A stretch of 64,000 nt of DNA. It comes from Lucifuga dentata. Its lineage: Eukaryota; Chordata; Actinopteri; Ophidiiformes; Bythitidae. Positions 1 to 12,513 of the stretch are shown one piece after another; the first letter of the stretch is position 1; each line of letters starts with the position of its first letter. Both the position numbers and the translations under genes were made by a program. The notes under the pieces are model-generated. The model saw only the letters and a program-made list of their open reading frames with translations. It ran no database searches and was not told where the DNA came from. The stretch lies in the NCBI GenBank assembly GCA_014773175.1, contig VXCM01000788.1, positions 62,001-126,000 on the forward strand, in the 5' to 3' direction.

Positions 1-196
1 ATTAGGTGAAATATTGATTTTTAAGGTGGGTGTATCACTTGAATATTTGATTTTGAAAGATTAAGAAAGTGATTTTGCAAAACATCAGGAAAGCTGAAAT
101 ACAGTTTTATCCTTTGGGAAATGGCTGTCAGTAACATAGCATGTATGAAAATTGAGTATATTAGGTTCAAATGTGCAAAATGGGTGGTATGGTCCT
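1..196 (+). mobile_element. Partial MITE, same family as 55525-56252
   Basis: Bases 15-196 align by eye with 56009-56252. Shared features are the TTTTTAAGGTGGGTGTAT start, the GAATATTTGATTTTGAAAGA block and the terminal GGTGGTATGGTCCT. The left part lies outside the window, and the right flank is TATG rather than an intact TTAA. It is a degenerate copy of a TTAA-flanked element. Confidence 0.6.
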
Positions 197-1443
197 TATG
201 CTCTTTTGTTCAACCCTTTAACAAGGTTGCAGCACTGTAGTGACCCTTTGCCAATTAAGTTGCAAACTCAGTTACAGTAAAGAGAAAACACGGGTGACAG
301 TGTGCTGACAGTAAACGGGTGGATGGTGGGAAGACTTTGAGCTAAATAAGGAGTGCATTGTTTCTCCAAAGGGGCTATGGAAGCTAAGGTCAGGAAGTCA
401 GGCGCTATTGTTCACTCGGCTTGGCTGTAGTTGTCTGTGTGCAGAGGACTCACAAGGCAGAGGATCAGCTATCACACACTCATTTAAAGGGACACTCCAC
501 ACAAAATCTGAGTTTTGACTTCAACATCCATCTCCTGGCTTGGAAGGTGTCTGAAATTCATCCACAGCAGCTTTGGTCAGTTTGAATTCACTCAGTTTCA
601 AAACAAAATATTAATCCGCAGAAACTTATCTAACTACTCCTGCAGCATAATGCACTTCTCTGTGGTTCGTTTCAGTGGGAATGTTTAGAAATTTGAGTTT
701 GATTTTTGGGGTCACAGGTCAAGTCAAGTGCATAGCCAATATCAATACTGCTTTTTGCACCACAGGAATTTTTACAGAAACTCAGGAACTTTCTTTTATT
801 TTGCACCAGGGAACCATGATCCATTTTGGCTGTATATACAGAACTATAGAACTATAGTTGCTGAACCTTTTTTTTAATTTTTTTTTTTAGCTCTAATAGT
901 TCAGGAACTGCTTGGTGAAGCTCACAAGAACAAAAATCACTAAACGGTTGAAAGTCTTTCCAGTCTGGTATTTGCAGCTTGATCCAATCCTTGAGCTCTG
1001 CAGCTTTTACAAGAAATCAAAAAGCCTGAAGTGCCATTCCCACCAAAACCTTCAACCTTTCAGCTCTTCTGCTGAATCGCAGCCACACAGGCTGATTGGG
1101 ATTACTGCTGATAAAACTCTTATCTGTCTTCTGTTTGGTGTCTGTTGCTTTTGGACAGAGCCTCTGTTGAGGAGGACGAGCAAGATAGAGGAAAGAGTGG
1201 AATGTGGACATATAGACTCCCACTGATGAGCAGCGGCTGTCATATGCTCAAAGCTGATGACATTTAGGAAAAGAATGTTGCAGAGTTTGGGGGTTTCTTT
1301 TTTTTCATTTTGGCTGCATGTTTTTATGAGTTCATCACATCCGTTATCCTGGAGGTCTCAGTCACTGTGCATCATCATTTTTCCATTTTCAAGTGAGGAA
1401 AGAAATGAGCGTGAAATGACATGTTAGCCTTTAGCTAGTGGAG

Positions 1444-1840
1444 GTGGACAATAAGGGGGACATACCCATATTTCCGTGGTTTTATTTTCATTAGGGGGTG
1501 TATTTTGAAACATCTGAAACACACTGATCTACTCTCCTTGTTCCAGCGTCTTTATGCATACTGAATGAAAAAATGTCATTTTAAATACCATTTCATCCCA
1601 AACAGTCCTCTCTGTTCTGATTGGCCAGTTGCATCAGGCCTGAGCTGGCAAACCTGAGGCCTGTTAAACACTGAAATTGGCCAAACATTTGCTCACCAGC
1701 CTCGTATTTGGTCGGTGTGTTCTAACCAGGTGTGTGAGCAGGCAAATTCGTCAACATGTTATGGAAGTAAAGGACCAATCGAAAACAAAACTTTCATGGA
1801 AGAACGGGACCTAAGGGTTTGCCTTGCTGGATGTGTCTGT
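1444..1840 (+). repeat. Dispersed repeat family B, copy 1
   Basis: This matches 58400-59050 in the same orientation and 46785-47120 inverted. Shared blocks include CACACTGATCTACT, GATTGGCCAG followed by TCAGGCC, CCAGGTGTGT and GTCAACATGTT followed by the sequence around GGTTTG. No open frame is shared, so it is probably a non-autonomous DNA transposon. Confidence 0.55.
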
Positions 1841-2404
1841 ATAGGAATCATTTGTGGAGAATATGTAGAGAATCTCTCTTCACTTTAACTTTACTTCACT
1901 TTAGAAAGTCAGAGTTCTGACATTTGGAATGTAAAATGTTTAACTTTCAGTATCTTCAAATTTGACTCAATTGGCATTCATTTTTAGATACTATGAGATT
2001 TTTTTTTTAAATTTTTATTTTAACTTTTCCATTTTTATTTTCTCAAAGAAAACAGTCTTCTATAAATGATTGAAAATGGCAGTGAAATCAGACTCTGGCT
2101 TTTTGTTACAGACCCTCTGGGAGTCTTTCTTCAGGTTTTGTTGCTCCTGAGAATCACTTTGCCAGAACTGATCATCATGAACTGTAATTTTTCTTCCCCT
2201 CAACGCTCCAGAAGATTTGGAGCCCCCTTCTTAAATTTTGCTCAGCCGTGTTTTGAGATAAACCCGGAATATTTTGCTGTTGGGTTTGTGTTTGTGTGCC
2301 AGCCCACCTGCTCCTGTCAGTCATGCTGTGTGAAACTTAACGCTGATGTGCAGCTGCACAAGTCTTCAACTTGACCTGAGCTCAAGCAGCAAGTTCTGGC
2401 ATCG

Positions 2405-2520
2405 CCATTCACAGGCACAGGCGGAAGTAACTAAATATATTTACTCAAGAACATATTGTACTTTTTACTCTACTACATTTATCTGACGGCTGTCATTACA
2501 CTGTAAAAAAAACTCTGCAT
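2405..2520. repeat. ACTCAAGTACT-family repeat fragment
   Basis: A short piece with GGAAGTAACTAAATATATTTACTCAAG followed by TACTTTTTACTCTACTACATTT. It matches the terminal region of the same dispersed family at 7755, 29505 and 51870. Confidence 0.45.
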
Positions 2521-3410
2521 CCGTCAATTTGTCCTTCCTTAATAGTAAAGCAACAGCAACTACAGACACATGCATGCAGGTCTAAACAGCTGATAGAAGT
2601 GTATAAGACAAACAAAGAATATTCATTGCACAATCAAGCCCATGTTATAGATATATTACTAGAAAAAAATGTCACCTGGTCTTTGGCCTGCATTTGTCTG
2701 TATGTAATTATGTTTATGATTTATGTTGGGGGAAGGGACCTCATCCTGGCAGTGCTGCTGATGTGCAGAAAGGGTGTGTGGACGGATTACAGCCTCATGC
2801 TGTTAGAGGAATCATTTGATACCTTGATGTTTCCATATGTGGACCATTTGGCCTGATGTGTTTGGAAAAAGAGGAAATGCCATTGTGTAAAACAGGACAA
2901 AAGTTTGGCTTCCACTGGCTGAGCAAAGGGAGCATCTCACATCTAATTTCCTCCAATCAGAGCTCTGTGGTTTGTCCTCATGGTTGGTTGTGGTGTAAAC
3001 ACATTTATGAGTATTTTAGAGAGGAAGAGGATACATTCTGGTGATTCAGGCTTGTGATGATGAGCAGGAATGCTGAGTTAAGCATCGAATGCACAGTGAG
3101 AGAAGCTGTGCACGGACAGAATCAGGACACGATGATACACGATGACGATATACAGTAACTGTGCCTGTGTTAAACTGTCATCAGAAGTTACACACCATGT
3201 CTCAGTTAGAGCCGAGTGCACCGGTGCAAATACAATCCAGACAAAAACACACGACATAAAGTGGAACATTTACAAACAGGAACAATTTGTGGCAAATCCT
3301 CCTTTTTAAAGCTGTAAAAAGTAAATGACATTTACTTGATAAATGACTTAAATGATGGTGGTCTGCAAGAAGCTTACAAAACGTGAGCTCTGAAAGGAGA
3401 CGCGTATAAA

Positions 3411-4160
3411 TAAATGTCAGAGGCATCAGATGTACCATGGATCACTGTGAAGACAATAATCAATAACATAGATCAAGATGTCCCTCCAAAGCTGATGACA
3501 GAACAAGAAGAAAACTTAGGAAAGGAGGAGACAAAGAGGCCTACGGTAACATTAAAGAGGAACAGCAGGAGTTTCTTTCGGGAACTGGTCACAGCATGCA
3601 TGAGATACAATCATGTCCTGTACATTTCTAGGTTGAGAAGGCCCTTCGTATGAAGAAGAACATTAAAGAGCCACAGAAGACATATTTAATGTGACCATGT
3701 GGTGAAATGTCCTACTGTATGCTTTGACCAAAGCTGAACTTTTTGACCATAACTGTAGAAGATAATTATGGCTCAAAGACAAGACAGCACATCACCAAAA
3801 GAACACCGCACATTGCAATACCATATTCTGGGGTTGCTTCTTTTCATCAGGGTCAGGAGCTCCAGTCAGGATAGAGGAGATAATAAATATCTCCAAATAT
3901 CATGATAATTTGGCATAAAACCTGCTAACAATCAAAAGCACAGGTGGCCTCGATCCCAGTGAAAACCTGTGGAATGACCTGAAGATGGTGCTGCACAGCA
4001 GATCAGAGTTAAACAATTTAGCAAGAAAGAGAAGAATAAAACTGCAAAATCCTGATTAAAACTTATGCAAAAAGACTCAAATGCAGGAATAAACACAAAA
4101 AGTGTTTCAATAAATATTAGTTGATTTGTTTCAATTTCAGGCATCACATCACAAAAAAAC
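3411..4160 (+). pseudogene. Tc1-like transposase relic
   Basis: With frame changes, the plus strand encodes recognisable pieces of a Tc1/mariner-superfamily transposase. In order these are a helix-turn-helix segment (DVPWITVKTIINN, near 3429), KETTKRPTVTLK (near 3523), a segment like ELFDHNC followed by TAHHQKNT (near 3740-3810), a degraded equivalent of the WGCF motif (near 3830) and the carboxy-terminal ENLWNDLKMVLHS (near 3965-3995). The last resembles the region around the third catalytic acidic residue. Stops and shifts throughout make it non-functional. Terminal inverted repeats were not located with confidence. Confidence 0.75.
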
Positions 4161-4924
4161 CTTTAGTTTGTCTGAGCGTTCACACTTTTCTTTCTACATA
4201 CTGAACATGTGTGTTGCTTTGCTAACAGCTGGGCTTCTCGCTGATGCTCAGGGTGGAAACACATAGCTGTGGGTTTGTTAGTGTGGAGTAATTGACCACA
4301 TGGTGTCCAGTAGGTTTAGTGTTTCTGCGTTTTCTGGGATGAACGTCTCATGGGGGCATGGAAGTGGGGGAGAGTGAAAGAGAGAAAGGAAAGGAGGGGA
4401 GGGGATGTCAGGATTTGGAGGAGTCCATTGTTTATCCTGATGGTTTCCAGATGATGGTGGAGGGAGGCAGCCAGCCGTCCAGGCCTCTCACCAGGCACCA
4501 GGATCTGGGCCAAACCGATCTGGTGCAGCTACAAAATCTGGTTCCACATCAGTCTAAAGGGTTCTGGGTCTGATTTAAGTTAGACAGCACCTAAGTTATG
4601 AGCTCTGGATGGACTATGTAGTAATGCGCATAATAAATGAATTTAATATTTATCTTTAAAGAAAACGGTTTGCAGCCGCAAAGTTCTTCAGTCGAATACA
4701 AAGAATCTGCTTTGAAGGGAAAATATGGTGCCTGCATTCATTTGAATTCTCTTGTTTATAATGAAATTATGTTTCAATAGCAAATAACAAATTGCATCTT
4801 CAAGGCACAGAACAAAAAAACCAAACAGAAACAGTCTCAGAGCTGATGGAGAGAGTATTCAGTAAAGCCGCTGTACTGTGTGTGCAAGAAACTTGATGAG
4901 GAACTCATGTACCTTTCTGCATTT

Positions 4925-6262
4925 ACTCTGTGAAGTACTCAGAATACTCCATTACAAGTCCTACATTCAAATTACTTCAGTAAATGTTAAGTAAAAGTGT
5001 ACTCAAGTATTGACAGTAAAACAGTTGAAGAGTTTAGTTTTCAATGAAAAAGGTATTCAGTTATTCATGTTTAGAAATTAGTTGAAGGAAAGAAATGAAG
5101 AAAATAAGGAGGGAAAGAAGGAAAGAAACAAAGAATAACAGGAAGGAAGGAAGGAAGGAAGGAAGGAAAAGGGATAGGGAGGATAGCTGTAAATGAGGAG
5201 GAAGAAAGAAGGATAAAATGAAAGAAATAATATAAATCTAAAGAGAATAAATGAAGCAAAGAAGACAAAGGACAGAAGGAAGGAGGGAAAGTAAGAACAA
5301 AGAAGGAAGGAATGAGGGAAGGAAGAAAGCAAATATGACAAAAGGAGAGAAAGGAAGGAAGGCCACAAGTAGGAAAGAAGGATGGGTTGAAATGAAGGAA
5401 GGAAAGAAGAAATAAGAATATCAAATATGAAGAGAAGGAAGCAAAGGAGGAAGCAAAGAAGGTGAAGAATGGAAGGAAGGAATGAAGACCACGTGTAGGG
5501 AAGGAAGAAAGGAGGAAAAGTAAAGGACGGAATGAAAAATAAGGAAAATGTAATGACAGATGGAGAAAGGAAAATAGCAAGAGAGAAAGAAAACTTCCTG
5601 CATTGTTTGAGCATCAGATCAGATGTGATGTGTGAAATAGTCATGAGTGGGTTCTCAGTGTTAGTGGCTTTGATGCCGTGGAAAAGTTTGCTGCCCTGTG
5701 AGCTCCGTTTGTTTGGTTTGTTCTGCAGACTAAAAGCTGTTTCCTCCTGCAGGAACATGATGCTGTTTGCTGGAAGCTTCACAATGACATTATTGACCCC
5801 CTGACCCCACACACAGCGCCCCACAGAGGTCAAATCATGCAAATACAAGCTTAAAAAAAATCAACAGTGGCTTGGAAGGTTTCAGACTTGTAGTGATGAA
5901 AGAAATACTCAAATCTGTTGCTGAAAAGTTCTGAAGAAGGTAAATAAGGGAAGCAAGGAAGAAAGAAGTATACAAAGAATAAAAAGAAAGAAGGAAAAAT
6001 AAAGATTACAAGAATGGCAGGAAAAAAGGAAGAAAGTAAAGAGCACAGTAGTAATATTTTATGATCTTTTGAATATCAAGTGAGAATCTGCAAACTAACT
6101 GTGACCATCAGATAAATGCAGTGGAGCAAAAAGTACAATATTTCCCACGAAAGAGTGAAAAAAATATGGAAAGCAGCATGTACTGGAAATATTTAAGTAA
6201 AGTACAAGTACACTATTTGGGTAAATGTATTTAGTTACTTTCCATCTCTGTAAATTTGGCCT
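4925..6262. repeat. ACTCAAGTACT-family element interrupted by a purine tract
   Basis: The left end (4925-5030) carries GTGTACTCAAGTATTG. The right end (6180-6262) carries AAGTAAAGTACAAGTACACT followed by TTAGTTACTTTCCATCTCTG. Between them lies a purine-rich (GGAA/GAAA) tract at 5090-5590, and a second weaker GAAA-rich stretch near 5940-6040. The same end-tract-end layout recurs at 29505-29930 and 60055-60560. Confidence 0.5.
5090..5590 (+). repeat. Polypurine (GGAA)n-rich tract
   Basis: About 500 bases that are almost entirely A and G on the plus strand, including (GGAA) repeats at about 5141-5168. The long minus-strand open frames here are poly-Ser/Phe/Leu translations of the complement and are not genes. 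Confidence 0.9.
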
Positions 6263-6529
6263 GTTGGAAGTGTAAAACGCATTTTCAGAGGTTTTTACTG
6301 GATGTGTTCCCGGCAACAAATGTAATAATCCACGATGCGTTTACTGACTTGCATTGATAAGGCGACATCTGTTCTTGCCGTAAAGTGAAAACAAAGTTTG
6401 ATGGAGTTGCGGAGTTGACACATCCCAGCTCTGAACACTGGGCTCGCCCTACTTTTTTCAGCCGAGGTGCTTCTAACTCAAAGCAGTCAGGGTGATTTCT
6501 TTATGATGGCTTTAGATTTTGTCATGTTA

Positions 6530-6750
6530 TACAAGTCCAGGGTTCATCTGGGTTTTATTTCCTCCCCACCAGCATGTGTGAGTGCTGATTGGTGGGCCGG
6601 GGCCAGCTGGGAGGGATGACTGAGAGCCTGAGGTATTTGTCCTGTAGCAGAGAGGCCGCTCCCATTGGTCCCTCCGTGGGCCGAGGCCTCCTTTATGGTC
6701 CCTCGGGAACACAGCTGGAGGGAGGAAATTCATTTCGGATGCGAAAGCTG
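6530..6750. promoter_or_regulatory. GC-rich block with two inverted CCAAT boxes (candidate regulatory element)
   Basis: A GC-rich, repeat-free island in otherwise AT-rich intron. It contains TGATTGGTGGG and CCCATTGGTCCC (inverted CCAAT boxes) and runs of CCGGGG/GGCC. No transcript start or exon can be demonstrated, so the regulatory role is inference only. Confidence 0.25.
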
Positions 6751-6917
6751 AGACTCTTTCTTTTCTTTCTTAAAAATAAATTACACTTAACCATTACAAT
6801 GCTGCTGATTGATAATTTCTGAGCCTTACACAAACGATCAAGTTTAACATTAAAAACAAACAATCACAGCAACATAACAAGGTACGACAGCCCAAAGTTA
6901 AGTCTTAAAATTGATTA

Positions 6918-7432
6918 CAAGGGTTGACTGATAAGTTCTGAGCTTACCATAGAACGCTGTAATTGCTGCAGTGGTTTAGTTATAATTTCCTTCCAACTCA
7001 ACACATTTCTGCCAAAGATGCCGGAGGGATTTATATCTCAGTTTCAATGTCCTTTTCTTGGCTGTCCATAAAATCCTTCACAGCAGATTTAATGTCATCA
7101 TCTGAGGCCAAACGGGTTCCAGCTAAAGGCTTTTTCATGTTTGAGAAGAGGTGAAAGTCTGAGGGTGCTGAATGATTTCAAAGCTACAATCCTGGATAAG
7201 AGACAGCAAGTACATAATCTCTATACACTGGCCTAGTTTGTCTTTGTTTGCCTCACAGAGCCTTGGGTACCTCTGGAACATGTAAGTTATCACTGAGCTC
7301 AAATGAATGTGGCTGATGGGCAAACCATCTGAGAAATTATGTCACTTTAACAAACAAAAAAAAAAAAAAANAAAAATCAACCCTCGCTCGTGCTCTTATC
7401 AGGTTCAGAACTTATCAGTCAAACCTCCCTTC
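6918..7432 (-). mobile_element. Degenerate mariner element with transposase remnant
   Basis: Inverted ends GGGTTGACTGATAAGTTCTGAG (6921) and the reverse complement of GGTTTGACTGATAAGTTCTGAA (right end near 7403-7425) face each other, with TA at 6916-6917 and 7433-7434 as probable target duplication. The minus strand encodes broken mariner-type transposase C-terminal pieces: MKKPLAG, ASDDDIKSAVKDFMDSQEKD and, after a frameshift, LWQKCVELEGNY. It is about 515 bases against roughly 1.3 kb for a full mariner, so it is deleted internally. An isolated N lies at 7371 in a poly-A run. Confidence 0.8.
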
Positions 7433-7754
7433 TAAGACCAAATGCATTAAGATCATTCCAGCATCAAAGTAAATTTTCTCCCTCAGTTTGACAGACAACG
7501 TAAATTGTCTCATTCTGACTGACCACCAGCAGGGCGGCGATCACTCCCCTTCTAATCATGCAGGGCTTTGAATTGGCTGCAGTCCAAAGAAATCAAACAG
7601 GTCAGTCACCTCTAGTAAAAGGTGATGAGAGGCAAAAACCAACACGCTTTCAGAGTTTTACACGCGGAAAATTTCCTCGTTTAAAGCATTTATTTTACAG
7701 TTAAAATGGTTTGAAGTAATGTAAAAATGTCCCTGCTGTGCACGTAACAACATA

Positions 7755-9026
<1,272 letters not shown>

Positions 9027-10510
9027 CATCATCATCATGTTTTTTCATACTCCTCCAAAGATTTACCAAGAAGGGAAAGTTCTATTGTGGTTACTAAAAA
9101 TACACAATAATAACGGTCATAGTACTGTAATGCATCTAACTGTTTATTCTGTTAAAGTTTTCTTTCTGACACTTTGACTCTCGGTATTCGAGACTCACTG
9201 TGGTGGAAGTTTCCTCAGCATCTCTCAGTGGAGACGAGTACTTTACATTTAATTCAGTGTGACTCTTTTATCATTATGTGAATATTCATATGAAGTCTTA
9301 CCAACTGTGAACTAAGGCAACATTTACACTACAGGTCTTGATACCCAATTTCGTTTTTTTTAAGATCGTCTCTTTAAATCTTTTTTAATTAGCTTATATC
9401 TGATACATGTGTTTAAACGATTTAGATGTTAAACTACCATGTGCAAACAAAATCATAATGGAGGCAAATGAGACAGAAATAATTATATTGCTTTCTGAAG
9501 TATGTTTAAAGGTCTGGAAAAACTTACATTTATTTGAAGGAGAGAAGAACTGGAGCACATTGGAGTGTCCAATTCTGTGTGATTTTTTTTTTTTTTTTTT
9601 TTTTTACAGTTTTACTAATGTTCATAATGCATATCTAATAATGTGCATGTCTAAACAAAAACATCAGAATTGGGTCACTTGTACCTGCTGGTGTAAATGC
9701 AGCCTAAGAACCTTTCTGCTTCTCTCCTGTTGGAACAAACTTTCTGTGTATCGTTTTCTGTATCATGTTATGAGTTTTGAGATGAAGATTCTTTTTGTAT
9801 ATTCCAGACATAACTTAATGAAAAAAGTACATGCTGTGTAGCATGATATTTTCTGTATAAAATATGCAACAAGTCTTTACTAAGAAGGATATATTAATGT
9901 TTAGCTTTATTATTATTGTCAGTGATGGTACATAGTTCTTGAATATATTTTAAAGCCATTACTTTTTTTTAATTATTATTATTATTATTCTGTGAAGGAA
10001 TGAATTAGCCAACTAACAATTTATACATCATGTGCCTACAATTATTTTTAAAAACACCTTTCAGGTAGTTTGAGATCCTGAAGTTTTATAAACTTGTCAA
10101 ATGCAAATATAATAGCACACTTGATTTTTGGATGGGAATAAAACATAAATTACAGTAGTTATATTTTAGCACTCTGTGCTAAATAAAAGATTCCTCAAGG
10201 TGCTTTTTAATGGGTCGTAAATTTTAACAGTTATCTAGGATATATTAGACAAAAATTGAGCCTGAATGTGACAAAAAAAAGTGAAAAGGTTGCATTTGCA
10301 AGTTGTTTTAGAGGGTTTTTATATTTCTGAAAATGAAATGTTGATTAAAATGGAATATGTAACAGAAAAACCTAAAGTTTTATAACTTTGGTGTTTGAAT
10401 ATGTGAAACACCGTTTAATGTGCCTTAGTCTGAGTAAGCCATGAAATGGATCTCTTCATCTTTTACTATATTTGTATTAAAACGTATTAAAACATTTTAT
10501 TCTGGGTGTT
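9027..10510 (+). other. zcchc24: Probable zcchc24 3'UTR
   Basis: AT-rich sequence directly after the stop, without exon-like coding. Candidate polyadenylation signals are AATAAA at 10137 and 10182 and ATTAAA near 10475 and 10486. The last pair is followed by a T/G-rich stretch (TTTTATTCTGGGTGTTCCTG), so the mRNA may end near 10510. A MITE at 9316-9704 lies inside. The 3' end is inferred from signals only. Confidence 0.55.
9316..9704. mobile_element. PIF/Harbinger-like MITE
   Basis: The left end GGCAACATTTACACTACAGGT and the reverse complement of the right end, GGCTGCATTTACACCAGCAGGT, are imperfect inverted repeats of about 45 bases; both continue to a CCCAATT block. TAA flanks both sides (9313-9315 and 9705-9707), the target duplication expected for PIF/Harbinger. 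It has no transposase, and a poly-T run (about 9582-9605) lies in the interior. Confidence 0.7.
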
Positions 10511-12377
10511 CCTGCTTTCATTTCTAAAGTCACTACAACTATGAAATCTCAAGATGTACAATTCATTCATCCATTCTGTTTCCCATACACAACCATTCAT
10601 ATATGATGCACTATGGATCGGGAGGCTGGAAAAACCGGACAACATTGTCAGTTTCAGTTGCTCACATAGCTGTATGTTTAACGACTGATCATATCAAAAT
10701 CTCTCTGCAACGTAAAGCCATCCAGATGTTACACATTTCACCACACCACATAAAAGAGCTAATCTGCAAAATTAGGTTTTGGCTTCATCACCTTCTTGTA
10801 AATGAAAACTGGCAAAGCTAAATTACAAGAGCAGCAACAAAATCTGGTTTTAACTCATTCTAAGTAAAGCTGTTTTCAGTTAAACTGGATTTAAAGGTGC
10901 CTGATGGTGTTTTTGACCACTAGCTGTGCTACAGAGCCTCTGATTTGTACTTTTTTTGTCCAACCCACACACACACACACACACACACAGCAGTCTACAT
11001 GTTGATATAACACACCTTTCCACAAACTGCAGAGGACACTAATGTGAACTTTTTTTTGACGTAGATGGCAAAAGAATGAACAGATTCACAAAATGATGAA
11101 TCTGCATTCTGTTAACAAGATTTGTCTTGTGAATTTACTGGACAACAGCTAAAGTTTGAGCAGCAAAGCTTTAACATGTTTTACTCTGATAACATTTATC
11201 AGTTAAAGTAATAATGTTCATTTAGCTCCTACTTTTGATTTTGTTAGGATGTTGTTAGTAAAAGTGGAAATATTTAAGCAGTTGCTAGTTCTGCCACATG
11301 TCAAGCATTTCATGTGATTCCACATTCTGACAGTTGGCAGCGGTAATGTGTTGTGTAAGGTAGTGATGCACCAGTAAAGGAAGAGAAGAAGCCCACGAAT
11401 GTAAACATGGATGTAAACAATGCAGCTCTAAAAACCTCCACAAACTAAAAACCAAGTGGTTTATGAGGGAAGCAATAAAGATGTTTTGTTAGATCTTCAG
11501 GAAACAAACACTTAAATTAAACCAGATCTGTTTACAAGACAGACTCCACAGGGAATCTTTTGGGTTCTAGTTTTTGGATGAGACTTGCACTGGCACGCTT
11601 ATTTAACATTTTAAATGCCTTACTTTCTTCCCACATAAAACAAAAGAATGATTTGGCCTCTCTCTAAATGCTTTTTGGACATCTGGCAAAAAGCTACGGC
11701 AAAGAAAAAGCAGTTTTGGCTCCATCACCTCATAGATTCAAATGGACAGAAACTACGGTGTAACGCTAAACGAGAGACGCCCACAGAGAAATATTTATTA
11801 CGTACATCTGATCGCACTGCAGACCCTGAACTCTTTTGGACAGAGTTCACCAGAATAAACACTTAACGGAGAGAGACCATTAGTCGACTGAACCTGATGA
11901 GGAAAGCAGAAGAGTGACACAAAGCTGATCTCATTTCTCTGCTGGTGATAAAAACATTTACTGCTTCTTTTCAGCCAAATTTTTGAAGTGCAAAAATTCC
12001 CTCCTAGGAGGTTTTTAAATACTCCGACATCCCAATGCAAGTCGCATTAAAACAGCTGCTCAGAAAACACTTAAATGTTAAGTTAAAATTACTTTTCTTT
12101 TAAGAAAGGAAATGATGAAATTCTCTCTTCTCAAACCAGTTGAAATGATCGTTTTTGAATTCATAGTTTTATTAATACAATAGAATCTCTCTATTTTTTA
12201 TTTTGTAATATAACTTCACATTTATAGTTGCAGTTGAGTTTGTTACCGTAGCGAGACCAACAAAGAACATATGTACCGCCAGTGTAACTCTTGATAATCT
12301 GTCGTTATTAATGATATTTCACAATGAAATCACAGTAGGAGTTGAGACTTTAACTTCCTCCACAGCTTACGTGAAAT
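10511..12377. other. Convergent intergenic region between zcchc24 and ppif
   Basis: No exon-like sequence. It holds a (CA)n run at about 10967-10988 and two similar stretches, around 10765 (GTTTTGGCTTCATCACC) and 11723 (GTTTTGGCTCCATCACC), suggesting a low-copy dispersed repeat. The small open frames are short and lack splice or composition support. The ppif 3'UTR should begin below 12378 on the minus strand, but I could not fix its end. Confidence 0.6.
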
Positions 12378-12513
12378 CTACTTCAGCTCTCCACAGTCGG
12401 TGATAGTGATCCTCTTGGAAGTTCGCCCAGACCGAGAACCGAAAGACTCCACTTTCTTCACCACGTCCAGCCCCTCCTTCACACTGCCAAACACAACATG
12501 TCTGCCGTCCAGC
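12378..12513 (-). CDS. ppif: ppif exon 6 (terminal)
   Basis: 136 bases. Acceptor TTCATTTAG/GCTGGACGG. It begins with the last base of the active-site Trp codon and encodes [20 protein letters not shown] through TDCGELK, ending in TAG (12378-12380). It contains the substrate-pocket His and the conserved penultimate Cys region. Confidence 0.95.

Noticed and set aside
5071..5848. Overlapping minus-strand open frames of 169 and 256 codons
   Set aside because: They are Ser/Phe/Leu/Pro translations of the complement of a GGAA-rich purine tract, which lacks stop codons in some frames. No domain or splice support.
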